Below the pieces are notes generated by a model. The model worked only from the letters and a program-made list of their open reading frames with translations, made no database searches and was not told the DNA's origin. From the NCBI GenBank assembly GCA_002077045.2, contig KZ111158.1:353086-405838 (forward strand): a stretch of DNA of 52,753 bases. Direction: 5' to 3'. Position 1 is the first letter of the stretch; every line of letters starts with the position of its first letter. The DNA comes from Rachicladosporium sp. CCFEE 5018. Lineage: Eukaryota; Ascomycota; Dothideomycetes; Cladosporiales; Cladosporiaceae. The position numbers and the translations under genes were made by a program. This document shows positions 1 to 9,999 of this stretch, piece by piece.

Positions 1-19
1 AGTGGCAGCGGGTCTATCT

Positions 20-3000
20 CTATAGGTACAGCGATTGTGCGGCGACAATGTCCCTCCGCACTTTTCCCAATGCGATTTCGAATTTCTGCTCAAGCTCCTC
101 ACTGCCCATAACCTTCGCAGCCTGCGCGACTTGCCGCAGCAGCTCCTCCAGTCGCCTAAACAGTCGGATCAAGCTGCCTTCGTACACATCCGTCATTTTG
201 CTACACAGTCTTGTCAGTACTCCTCACACCGAAGCGGCAAGCTGGAGAAGAGAACATACCATATAGACGCAAAACTCGCCCCATTACTCCACGCAAACAC
301 AACCTCCATCAGTTCCTTCTTGAAACCCTGCACATACTCCTCCTCATTAACGACGACCTTACTCTCCACGCTCACCTTCGCAATCTTCCTCGCCTGCGCC
401 TGAATCTCCTTGAAAGGCTTGATCAACTCGCCCTTCAGCGCCACCTCCTCCTTAGTCTTCTCTTCGAAGATGAAACATGACAGTGCGGCGGCGCATTGCT
501 CGGGGGAAAGCTCGTTGAAGAAGCGGTTGAAAAGCAACTCGGTGAGGACTAGCTCGTCGCCGGTGGAGATCTCACACGCGATGCGCGCTTTGAGTTGCAC
601 GACATCGGAGTCGTTTATAAAGTCCAACCGCCGCAGGACACGTTTGCGATTCTTAAGCTCGTCGAGTTGCAGCACTGAATGCGCGTCGGAGATTTGTTTC
701 CTAATCCCCTTGATCTCCACCCCCAGCTCGACTTTCGCGGCGTACTGATCGTACAACCCTGGCAGCGCGTCGGAGTTGTGCAAGGGGTGATTCAGCAGTT
801 TATGCTCGAGGACTTCGATTTTACGCAGGATCTTCTTGAAGCCGTCGTCGCGGATGTCCATGTTTTCTATCGGGTCTAGGACTGCGATGCCGTCGGGAAA
901 GCGGGTCTTGACTTCTTCGAGCTGGCGGCGGACTTTTTGCTTCTGCTCTGGAGAGCGGATGTCTTTGTCTAGTAACAGCCGGACGTGCGCGATCGAGTCT
1001 ACGCAGCCGTTCATGACGGGTATGACTTCCATGCGGCCTTTCTCGCCGGTCGCAGGCGGGCGGACGCCAGTGGGGATGTCGCCTTCGGGCTTTGCGCCGC
1101 GGACGGGGATGGTGGAGTCGTTTGCGATGTGCATGAGGACGTCTATGCGAGCGGCTTGGGAGCGAGGGATGTCTTCCTCTTTCTGGCCTTTGGATGGTCG
1201 TTCTTGGATATAGCTGACTACCACACACCAGCCGAAGTCTTGCTCACCTGCCTTGACCTTGACCAGGCGACCGGTCTGCAAGAAACGGAGCATGTATTGC
1301 GGGTCGGTCATGACGGCGTGCATCTGAGAGGTGTACTCTGCGATGTTCTGTCGCAGGTCGTAGTACTCCTTGATCGAGGGTTCGTCTTCGATAATCATTC
1401 TACGTCGCTTCTCTTCTCGCTCGACCATCTTCTTCTCTAATCCAGTGACGGATGATGCGTTCTGGAATTGGAAGAAGCATCGCTCAAGCATGAACTCGGG
1501 ACTGATCGCCTCCACTCGCAACAAGTTGAGAATCATGTTGTACCCGAGGTAGAACGCACTATTCAGCTTGTCCTGCTCACCTCGCACAATACCCTTCGCA
1601 ACTCCAGGCTCCATCTGCTCGTCAATCATCATGATGACAATACCTCGCTCATCGAGACCTCTTCGACCAGCGCGGCCAGACATCTGGATGAACTCACTCG
1701 GGGTGACCCAGCGCATGGCCACGCCGTCGAATTTGCGCACTGATGTGAAGACCACGGTCTTGGCTGGCATGTTCAGGCCGATAGAGAAAGTCTCTGTCGC
1801 GAACAACACCTTGATCAGACCTTCTTGGAACAAGATTTCGATCGTCTCTTTCAGGATTGGTAGCAGACCGGAGTGATGGATGCCGATGCCTCGTCGTAGT
1901 AATGGAAGCACATGCTGAATTTGCGGCAATTGCTTGTCCTCTTCAGACAACATCTCGATCGCGGAGTTGAACACCTTAGATACCATCTCCTTCTCCGAGT
2001 CATCATTGAAAGCCAGCTGGCTCATCTGTAGAGCGTACGTCTCGCAATCGCGCTTCGAGAACGAGAAGACGATGACCGGATTATAGTTCTTCATCATGAT
2101 CATCTTGACGATCTTGTAGATATCAGAAGGACCCTCTTGCCTACCGCCCTTGTTCGTTTTCTTATTTTTGCCAGTACCTTTCCGCTTCGCCATCGGATCT
2201 GAGCCATCGTCGCCTGCCTTATTGCTGATCGTCGACATGGCCTTGTTGAAGTTGTCTTCCCGAAAGACGCCCTTCTCGTCTACGACCAGATGTATGCCGT
2301 CGGCTCCAGCAGGGAAGAGGTAGTTCTGCAGCGGCGTAGGTCGGAAGTCGGTGTAGACAACGTGACATGGCTGTGCGTGTGTCTTCGTGATCCACTCCGC
2401 GAATTGCATAGCATTCGGTATCGTAGCGGACAGGAAGACATATCGGACCTTGTCAGGCAGCAGGATGATCGTCTCCTCCCACACCACTCCACGTGATTTG
2501 TCTCGCATGTAATGCACCTCATCGAACACAACCCAAGCCACCTCACGCATGATCTCTGATCCTCGATACAACATAGACCGCAGAATTTCCGTCGTCATGA
2601 CCAGACACGTCGCCGTGGGATTGATCGTGACATCTCCAGTCATCAGCCCAACATCTCCGAACTCAGCATTAAACTCTCTGTACTTCTGATTGCTCAACGC
2701 CTTGATCGGACTGGTGTAGATAACCCTCTGGTTATTCTTCAAACATTGCGCGATTGCATACTCGGCTACCACCGTCTTGCCAGCACTGGTATGCGCAGAG
2801 ACCAGCACACTCTCGTTCCGCTCGATCGAGGCGATGGACACTTCCTGAAAGGGATCCAAAGTGAACGGCCATGTTCGCGCAGGCTCAGCAGGTCGTTGAT
2901 GCTTCGAGATGGGAGTGTAGGGGTAGTCTGGCGGCAACGCGACCTGATGGCGCACTTGATGCGAAAGTATGACAGCCTTGTCGTCCTGCTGCGCCTGCAA

Positions 3001-3279
3001 CCCAGCCGATGCAGCGACTTCTCGCGACTGCTCCGTCTCGAATGTGTCCGTGATCACGGGATCCTCCGCCTCTGCTGCTCTTCGTTGCCGCTTGCTGTCA
3101 CGAGCTTCGCCCTCACCATCACCGTTCGCGACCTGAGCCTCGGACTCACGCATCTCGACATCGTCATTCGAAGCATCGAGCTTCTTGATATCTCCATTCG
3201 CCGATCGCTTGCGGTTCTTCTTCTCCTTCTTCGGCCGCGCAGCACTCTCGTCGAACACGTCGAACAGGTCGCCGTCCAT
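20..3279 (-). CDS. MTR4: Mtr4/Dob1-type exosome RNA helicase, copy A
   Basis: Nuclear Ski2-like DExH-box RNA helicase that feeds RNA to the exosome, as in the TRAMP complex. Exons are 260-3279 and 20-200, split by a 59-nt intron (201-259, GTATGT...GTGTAG), giving 1066 residues, close to the yeast length of 1073. Visible motifs: a charged, basic N-terminal tail (1-70), Walker A AHTSAGKT (162-169), DEVH (253-256), SAT (284-286), QMSGRAGRRG (532-541), then the arch/KOW segment and the C-terminal helical domain. The short last exon supplies the conserved end after GASFAS, starting ICKMTDVYEG and finishing SLYL. The start MDGDLF is shared with copy B. CUT8 lies upstream in the same direction, 596 bp away. 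The gene stops 19 bp from the window edge, so the terminator is missing. Confidence 0.96.
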
Positions 3280-3875
3280 CTCCGCTTCCTTGCACTCTGT
3301 ATGAAAGTGCGAGAGGGCAGTGTGAAAGGTACAGATTGTTTACATGTAAAAGCTGGCTCGAAAAGTTTCCCATGTCGTGGATGAAGCGAAGTGAGACGCG
3401 GTTCAGACGGCCCGCTCCGTTCATGTCGTAGAGTCAAGTAAATGTTACAAGGCATAGGTCGTCGACTTTGGTCGGACCTTTCTCCTCAGCGATGTTCCAA
3501 CGATGCCGATAGTCTAGGCAAATTGTTACTGGAGGCGTTGGAAGTCATACGCTTCGCAATGGGCCTACGAACGCCCCTGGCACATGCTCACGACTGAGAA
3601 CAAGACTTCGAGAGGATTATGGGAGATAGCAAGTAAAGTCTGTTCGTCGTCTCGGTGTCATATGCTGTATACCCCTATGCTCGCTGTCTCCAGTCTATCA
3701 TCCGGTCCAGCGACGTCGCGTACGAGCCACTACTTGCGCCAGAATGCGTATCCGTCGCCCATATACAGACTCCTTCGCCCAATGCTCATGAACCCCGAAT
3801 GCCGCGCACAAGCCCACAAGCAAACGCCATGCAGAACGCTGCGTAATAAAAGCCACACTGCGCTCAAGCCTCCCC
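3280..3875. other. MTR4 upstream region / CUT8 3' region with inversion junction
   Basis: No gene is seen. The first ~140 bp, next to MTR4, align with the region upstream of MTR4 copy B. Beyond about 3420 the sequence belongs to the inverted block and aligns, reversed, with the region downstream of CUT8 copy B (about 32886-33100). The MTR4 promoter therefore lies partly in sequence that copy B does not have at this place. Confidence 0.75.
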
Positions 3876-4886
3876 TCAATGATACCCATGCCCGACCCCC
3901 AAGCCCTCGCCGTACCCTCCTGAGAAAAGGCTCTGCCTCACCGCCGCCCTCTCCGCACTCACCCCAGGGGCCATGGGACTGAAGCCCACAGCCTCCCTCA
4001 GCGCCAGCAACGCATCCTCCATCCTCCCTCCACTCCGCTCCCCATGCTCGGCCAACTTCGCATCCAATCCCCCGAACGCCAGCCTGAATCCGCCTGCCGT
4101 CTTCCCCGCTTCCCGTATGACCAGCGCCCAAGCCTTGCCAATCTCATCGTACGCGTCGTGTTTATGTCGTTGGTGTTGAGGTGTATCCCAGTCGGGGAGG
4201 CGGTGTACCACATCTGTCACAGCATCCAGATATGTGAGGGATAAGTGGGTGGAGGTTTCTTGTGGAGGGAGATAGTAGGGTGTGAAGTCTCGCAGTGCTT
4301 CGAGGAGGTTCGAGAGGTGCTGTCGTACGCGATTATAGCTGTAGTCTGACGTTGGGCGGTTTCCCAGGGGGAAGGCGTCTCGGAACGCGGTCTCGTATTT
4401 CTGCAGCACTGCTAGCGTGCTCTCCACGCTGGGCCGCGGAGCTCGCGTGACGATCTCGTTCCGGATATCGGGCCGGGAGTCGCAGACATTCTGAAGGAGG
4501 GTGCGGAGCTCGTCTGCGGACAGGGTTTGCAGGAGGCGAGGGAGCGGTAAAGGTCGTCCGGAGGAGAAGTGCGTGCGGGTTCGCTTCAGGCTTCGTTGGG
4601 AGGCTGTGGGAAGGAGGCGGTGATGAGGTGCTGAGGGCGAGCTGGAGGGGGAGAGGGACATGCGGTCGGGTTCGTGATCGGGGTCTTCGGAGGCTTTGCG
4701 CTTGCGGGAGGCGGAGGATGAGGACATTGTGGGAGGCTGGAGGGAGTCTATTGCTGCTGTGTCAGTATGGCGTGGGCTGACAGGGTGGAGGGCAGCATGC
4801 AGCATACCGGTATGAATCGGACTAAGGTGCGGGTTCTGGAAGAGGTGAGGAGCTCCCAGTGGGTTGTTGAAGATCAGCGTGTTCAT
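3876..4886 (-). CDS. CUT8: Cut8/Sts1 proteasome nuclear tethering factor, copy A
   Basis: The Cut8/Sts1 family holds the 26S proteasome at the nucleus. Exons are 4808-4886 and 3876-4747; the intron 4748-4807 is 60 nt with GTATGC, TACTGAC and AATAG, giving 316 residues against about 319 in yeast Sts1. The N-terminus carries the family signature PHLFQNPHLSP, then a basic RKRKASED nuclear-signal-like stretch and a Ser/Pro-rich linker. The central Cut8 domain contains SADELRTLLQNVC and YNRVRQHL. I chose ATG 4886 because it gives the conserved N-terminus; an in-frame opening further upstream is not supported by family length. The intron is a multiple of three without a stop, so a retained form would also stay open. 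Confidence 0.92.
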   Translation of the reverse strand: MNTLIFNNPLGAPHLFQNPHLSPIHTGMLHAALHPVSPRHTDTAAIDSLQPPTMSSSSASRKRKASEDPDHEPDRMSLSPSSSPSAPHHRLLPTASQRSLKRTRTHFSSGRPLPLPRLLQTLSADELRTLLQNVCDSRPDIRNEIVTRAPRPSVESTLAVLQKYETAFRDAFPLGNRPTSDYSYNRVRQHLSNLLEALRDFTPYYLPPQETSTHLSLTYLDAVTDVVHRLPDWDTPQHQRHKHDAYDEIGKAWALVIREAGKTAGGFRLAFGGLDAKLAEHGERSGGRMEDALLALREAVGFSPMAPGVSAERAAVRQSLFSGGYGEGLGVGHGYH

Positions 4887-5926
4887 GGCGACAAGCAAGC
4901 CGATGGAATCCGATCCTAGATGTGTTGTGACTGTCCTGCAGTCTGGCGTGATATTGTGTGCTTCACCAAGGAGACCGTAGCGAATGAAGATCAAGATTAC
5001 TTCAAGGACTGTGTGCTGCTGCACCTCAGTGCGGGACGCTTTGATGTCGCGAGTCTTGGCACCGAGCAGCCGAAGGCGGCGGAAGCTTGGTTGAGGAGAG
5101 GGCAGACAAAGACGGACAAATCGTCTCATGTGCAGCCTTACTACGACGCCTGTACGTCAGAAGTCTTGCGACCCTGGTCTATGCCGCCATCTATGTTGAT
5201 CTAGACTTACGTGAACACCAACACGTGCCTTAGTGAGACAATCCGCAGGCGAGCCCAGATCATGGAACCGCCACGCCAGACCTTACAACCGCCTCACGCC
5301 ACGACCAGACCTCAACTCCAAGACGACCACCAGATCATGAGCCCGAGGTTCGACTCTCGGATTACATCCAGACTGCTGATCGGAATGGCACTGCGACTTG
5401 AATAACTTCGCCGTATACACATACCTCTTCAGGGACTATCACATCGCCAACGCCTGAAACATGACGCGAACGCGTGAAACGAATTGTAAGCGCGAGGCCA
5501 CGCACACATTCGGATGGCCATTACCTGCGTCATTAATCAACGTGCCATACCAAGTCGTGATCTTCAGTCAGTGCAGGTGGTAATATGAAATGTCCATGCA
5601 TCGGAGTCCCGCAAGCCTCGACTTCGGAACACCGCCATTCTCGTGTGGCTTGCACGGTAGCTTTATAGCTCGGACCACCCTCGCGCGTGACCGCTCAGGA
5701 GCTTCTGCAACTCAGCTAGCCTTATCTTCAACCTCGTCTTCACTGCCAGCTCTCTATATGTGAATCAACGTAGTAGCGAAGCTCCCTCTCAGCAAAGGTC
5801 CTTCTCACGGAACATTCTTCTCAGCAAAAGCCCCTCTTAGCACCATTCAGGTCTCCAAGCTTGACCCTACTCACGCGTTCCACCTTGCATTACATCCGCG
5901 GCTAGCCAATCAGCAGTACAACAGAC
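4887..5926. other. Divergent promoter region CUT8 / small membrane protein, copy A
   Basis: About 1 kb between two outward-facing genes. No coding region was found. The last ~150 bp before 5927 are rich in C and T on the plus strand, as expected for a fungal 5' leader of the small gene. Similarity to the copy B counterpart (30886-31880) is patchy, much lower than in the coding parts. Confidence 0.6.
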
Positions 5927-6139
5927 ATGGCTTTCCCAGTTACAATGCTGCAACTCGACATCTTCACTGCACCGCTGCAGCTGGACGCGGCGACGGAAAA
6001 CGTTCTCTCAAGCTTCGCGCTCCTCGGACTCCTCGCGTACTTCTCCTTCGCGTTCCCGCGAGTGCTCCAGCCCGAGCGCAAGGCGAGCACTGACGGCAAA
6101 GGCAGTAGGATGTGGTACTCGAGCCCGGAGTCGGTCTAG
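5927..6139 (+). CDS. Small single-span membrane protein, 70 residues, copy A
   Basis: I do not recognise the family. The frame encodes 70 residues with one hydrophobic segment (about 27-46, LLGLLAYFSFAFPRV at its end) and a short polar tail ending MWYSSPESV. It is supported as a gene because copy B (30673-30885) keeps the same length, the same frame and the same ending, despite strong divergence of the surrounding non-coding DNA. No intron is needed. It faces away from CUT8 and converges with the transporter gene. It could be a small subunit of an ER or mitochondrial membrane complex; that is only a guess from size and topology. Confidence 0.72.
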   Translation: MAFPVTMLQLDIFTAPLQLDAATENVLSSFALLGLLAYFSFAFPRVLQPERKASTDGKGSRMWYSSPESV

Positions 6140-6451
6140 TCGACTCGATCTGATTCCCGAGCGGCGACGGAGCCAGAGTCGCCTGGTCTTGACCTGCCCG
6201 AGGAGATTGTCTTGACGTAGAGGACCTGACGATGATACGACTTGATGGCTTCAGCATGCGCGCCTCCCAGGCGCAGGCGCTCGGACCGGGATGGATTTTA
6301 TCGAAATCCCTCTCTTTACCATGTCGCACCTACGAGTCCGAAAGTTGCCTGGCATCCTGTGTTGAATTTCCAGGCTTTCTCGACCCGGCTTCCACAGTAC
6401 ATGTTCCCGGGGCTTGAGGTCATGGCGTTGACGAATTTCCTGTTGAGCGTC
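6140..6451. other. Convergent 3' region, small protein / transporter, copy A
   Basis: 312 bp between the stop codons of two converging genes. No coding potential or RNA gene was recognised. Confidence 0.6.
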
Positions 6452-7780
6452 TCATCGCTTGCCATGGCCAAGCTCCTCTTTAGCCATAAGAACGAATGCG
6501 ACAATGATAATCAAGCCTCCGGCGTACGTTGGAACCGAAGGCACGAGACCGAACAGCAGCCAGTCTGCTATCGCAACGAAGAAGACGCTCAGCCTGTGGC
6601 ACTGTCAGCACGATGCCTCGCCGACAAAGCTCCTGTCCTGCTTACACAGAAGCGACGGACGAGAAGACCGGATTCGTCCAGGTTACCAGGATGAGCAGCG
6701 AGGTCATGGCAACTGCATCTCAATCAGCATGACTTGTTTCTCAGCCATGGACACAGCAGTAGAAGTCTTACTAGCACCCGACAGCACCGAGATAGCAATC
6801 CACAGAGCCACGTACAGACTCGGAATGACAAACGTCTCAATCCCAACTATATGCAGCACCAGCAGTACCACCCAAAACGTCGAGAAAGTATACATCCCTG
6901 TCAACGCCGAGGCGGCGAACGTGAGATGCAGACTCGCCACTGACCCGGCAGGTCTGGAAGAGCACGCATACTTCTTAAACAGCACCTCATACAGTCCAAA
7001 CGCCACAGCGCCCACCAAACTCACCACGTTTCCCAGCAGTCTCCTCGTGCCCACCTTCCCCTCCCCTTCGCTCTCGGTGTGAACAGCCGTCGTGTCGCCA
7101 TAGGCTATAATGAACGTGCCTATGATCGACAGCGCGACAGCACCAGTACTCGCACCGCTCAACTTTTGCCGTAGTAAGGGGACCGAGAAGACAGCGGCAA
7201 AGAAAGTGGAGCAGTTGTAAATTGCCGTCAGGTCCCCCGGAGTCGTCCAGACCAGGGCAACGAACCATGCCATACCACTCACAGTCAAAACAACCGTCAC
7301 CAACGCCATGGCTGTAGCGAGGTAGTCTAGCGGTCCGCCGAGCGAGCCACTGCGTTTCCAAACCATAGCCGGCCCAGCTGTGGCGAATGCCTCAATCCCC
7401 GCGATCGCAGCGCGTAAGTCGTTGTTGTAATCTCGCACCCAGGTTTTGTAAGTTTTGCGCTGTGAGGACAGGCGGCTGTAGAGCAGGTGGCAGGCCCAGG
7501 GGAGGGCGAGCGAAGAGTGCATTATGTAGAGACTGCAGAAGGGTTTCTTCCAGCCTAGAACATCCTCATAATACGCCGCGGACTCCGTATTGATCACGAA
7601 GCCGGCGATGGTGACCAGTAACGCTAGAGCGATGTGGAGGATTGGGACCGGCTTGGTTATTTGAGTGCTCAAGAGGGACGGTGAGGGCAGGCCATTGTGC
7701 AGGCGGGTCATTTCGATTCCGGAGTCCGAGGAGGAATCATCGTCCAGTAAGGGCTGCTGGGTCTCGGTCGTTGGCTCCAT
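6452..7780 (-). CDS. EamA/DMT-superfamily transporter-like protein, copy A
   Basis: Multi-span membrane protein resembling fungal drug/metabolite transporters with two EamA repeats; the substrate is unknown. Exons are 6772-7780, 6646-6712 and 6452-6593. Introns of 59 nt (6713-6771) and 52 nt (6594-6645) have GTAAG donors, and the second has CTGAC before CACAG. The product is 405 residues. It has a polar acidic N-terminus (LLDDDSSSDSGIEM), about ten hydrophobic segments, and a C-terminal span with PSVPTYAGG followed by a short basic tail. Start MEPTT is shared with copy B, and all three exon lengths are identical in both copies. The gene is divergent from the J-protein gene here, but divergent from MTR4 in copy B. 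Confidence 0.88.
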
Positions 7781-8292
7781 GGTCGTAATCTGCCCTGAGA
7801 GTATGTACACGTGTATAGGGGCCGTCCTGAGCAACCAACGCTCTGGTGGGAAGGCCTCTCTGGCTAGAGACTTTAGGGATCACTCATGGCGCCATTGACG
7901 AAGCATAGAATGGCATGCACCAGTATGCCTCTTTCCACACTCGGTCATGACTATGGTTGTACATCAGGTTGAGGATGACCTGCAGCCATTGGGAGATGGT
8001 CGGAATATGTGAGACTCCCATGCATGTCTCAGTCAGATTCCCGTGCACGGAGAAGTAGCGTTCCGTGGCCGACGTCAAGCGCATGCGACTCGAGATCTGG
8101 CCTCGACTCGCTGGTGTCGATAAGGCGACAGAAATTACGCCGATCTGGGGCATTGCACTCTCCCATTACCTCGATACTTTGCCAGACTCCCTCAATCCTC
8201 CCTCCTACTTCTATGCCACAGCCGCCCATTGCGCCGGACCCCACACCCTCCACCCCGCGCCGCGGCGCACACCACACTCCACCCCTCCTGCG
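7781..8292. other. Divergent promoter region transporter / J-protein with right inversion junction, copy A
   Basis: About 510 bp between two outward-facing genes. The junction of the inverted block falls near 8043. Left of it the sequence belongs to the transporter's upstream DNA; right of it the sequence aligns with the upstream DNA of the J-protein gene in copy B. No gene seen. Confidence 0.75.
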
Positions 8293-9557
8293 ATGTCCAC
8301 CTCGAAACCTCACACCCACAACGACGGCTCCTCCACACGGTCCTACACTCCCGAGCAAAAAGCCGCGGTGCTGAGAGTGAAGCGCTGCAAGGTGACGGAG
8401 TTTTATGATATTCTGGGTTTGGAGAGTGTGAGGAGCACGTGCAGTGATGGGGAGATTAAGAAGGCGTATAGGAAGTTGAGTCTATTGACGCATCCGGATA
8501 AGAATGGGTTTGCGGGGAGTGATGAGGCGTTTAAGTGTAAGTGGATTGGATCGTTGAGTGTAGGGTGAACAGGCACGCAGAGGGAAGGAGAATGGAGGAG
8601 CAGAGGGGGAGGGGGCGTTGGAGAGGAACAGGGCTTGAGCGACAGATTCTGAAGGATTTGCAAAGGGCGAAGCGCTGACGGACTTTGACAGTGGTATCCC
8701 GAGCCTTTCAAGTGTTATCAGACCCCGACAAGAAATCGAAATTCGACAAATACGGCGGTGACCCGGACGCGCGCTTCTCGCAAAGCAGTGCATCAGGCGC
8801 ATCGCCGTTCTCGGGCTTCGCATCGCAAAGACACGGAGGTGGAGGTGGAGGAAGGGGAATGTACGAAGAGGAGATAAGTCCGGAGGAACTCTTCCGACAA
8901 TTCTTTGGGGGAGGAGGTGGCGGATTTGGGGGCCCATTCGGCGGTTTCGGTAAGTGATCAGCTAGCAGCGGGAGTTGTGAAGCAGGGACTGACAAATGTC
9001 TAGGCCAACCCGGCTTCGTCTTCAATGTCGGCGGCGGCCCTGGCGTCCGCGTGCGCCAATTTGGCGGCCAGAACCCACAGCGGCGACCCCGAGGCGACGC
9101 CCACGCCGCGAACGCAGAAGCCACATCACCCCTCCGCGCCCTGCAATCCCTCCTCCCTTTACTCCTCCTCTTCCTGCTGCCCCTCCTGTCGTCCCTCCTC
9201 TCCGGCGCGTCAGAAACCTACCCCTCCGTGCGCTTCGACGCCGCCGTTCCCCCGCAAACATACGCCCACACCACTCCCCGCATGGGCGTCAACTACTTCG
9301 TCAACCCGAGCGACGTGGCGGAGTACACGAGCAAGAAGTGGAAAGAGCTGGATAAATACGTGGAAGGACGGTACGTGCAAGTCTTGAGCGCGGATTGCGA
9401 AAGAGAGCAGGCGCAGAAACAACGGGCTGTGCAGGAGGCGCAAGGGTTCTTTTTCAGGGACGAGGAGAGGCATCAGCGGGCTATGAGGATTGAGAACCCG
9501 AGCTGTAGGAAGTTGGAGGGGATGGGGTATCAGATTAATTATGGGTATAGATACTAG
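8293..9557 (+). CDS. ER-membrane J-protein, DNAJB12/DUF1977 type, copy A
   Basis: Hsp40 co-chaperone predicted to be anchored in the ER membrane with the J domain in the cytosol, the arrangement known for DNAJB12/14 and yeast Hlj1-like proteins in ER quality control. Exons are 8293-8536, 8692-8949 and 9004-9557, with introns of 155 and 54 nt (GTAAGT donors, TAG/CAG acceptors), giving 351 residues. The J domain is at about 34-103 with HPD at 67-69; next comes a Gly/Phe-rich stretch, a hydrophobic span at about 215-234, and a C-terminal DUF1977-like domain. The first splice joins a split Leu codon and restores the J-domain helix. Exon 3 is about 99% identical to copy B, whereas the upstream DNA is strongly diverged, so the divergence changes abruptly in exon 1. 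Confidence 0.93.
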
Positions 9558-9999
9558 AAGGACGACTTTTTTCTGTGCTGTGGAGTTTTCAGAAGCGGTT
9601 GCTCAGATCTTGGGCGGAATTCGACGAGCGTTTTGTGCGATGGCGTCGGGCTGGGCTTTGGGGATGATGATGGGTGCACGAGCGGGCAAGATCTCAGTGG
9701 CTGGCATAGACCGCCGCGGAGATTGCCCGCTCATCATTTACTTGTGCGCGGTGGGTGGACGAAGCGCCACACTGAAGGATGCAAGCTCGGCATATCGCGT
9801 GCATGTCGTGGAAACGGCATGGCAGCGCGAAGGTACGCCGTACGCCGGTCTATTGAGCCGCAAGGCATTCGTGACCTGATCTAGCCAATATATGCCGAAT
9901 GCTTTCGTCTCTCGTGCTCGTCATCATCAACTGCTCGGCATCACGCCCGCCTCATACTAGCCGTCTTTCCCGCTCTCGACACACAGCACTAGTCATCAC
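9558..9999. other. Convergent 3' region, J-protein / UFD2, copy A
   Basis: 442 bp between converging genes. Short open frames here are not kept between the copies. Nothing else recognised. Confidence 0.6.

Larger units (their letters stand above)
3421..8042. other. Inverted block (CUT8, small protein, transporter), copy A orientation
   Basis: Relative to 28775-33338 this block is inverted. Collinear similarity from MTR4 runs to about 3420. Collinear similarity on the J-protein side starts at about 8043 (GTGCACGG). The sequence just inside the right junction (8009-8025) matches, in reverse complement, the sequence just inside the left junction of copy B (about 28776-28790). No transposon ends or long inverted repeats are visible at the junctions. 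Confidence 0.9.

Noticed and set aside
5341..5372. tRNA-like T arm (CCGAG, GTTCGACT, CTCGG)
   Set aside because: The loop is 8 nt rather than 7, no matching acceptor, D or anticodon arms are found upstream, and the stretch is not kept in copy B.
3421..8042. Transposon-mediated origin of the inverted block
   Set aside because: No terminal inverted repeats, target-site duplications or transposase-like frames at the junctions.
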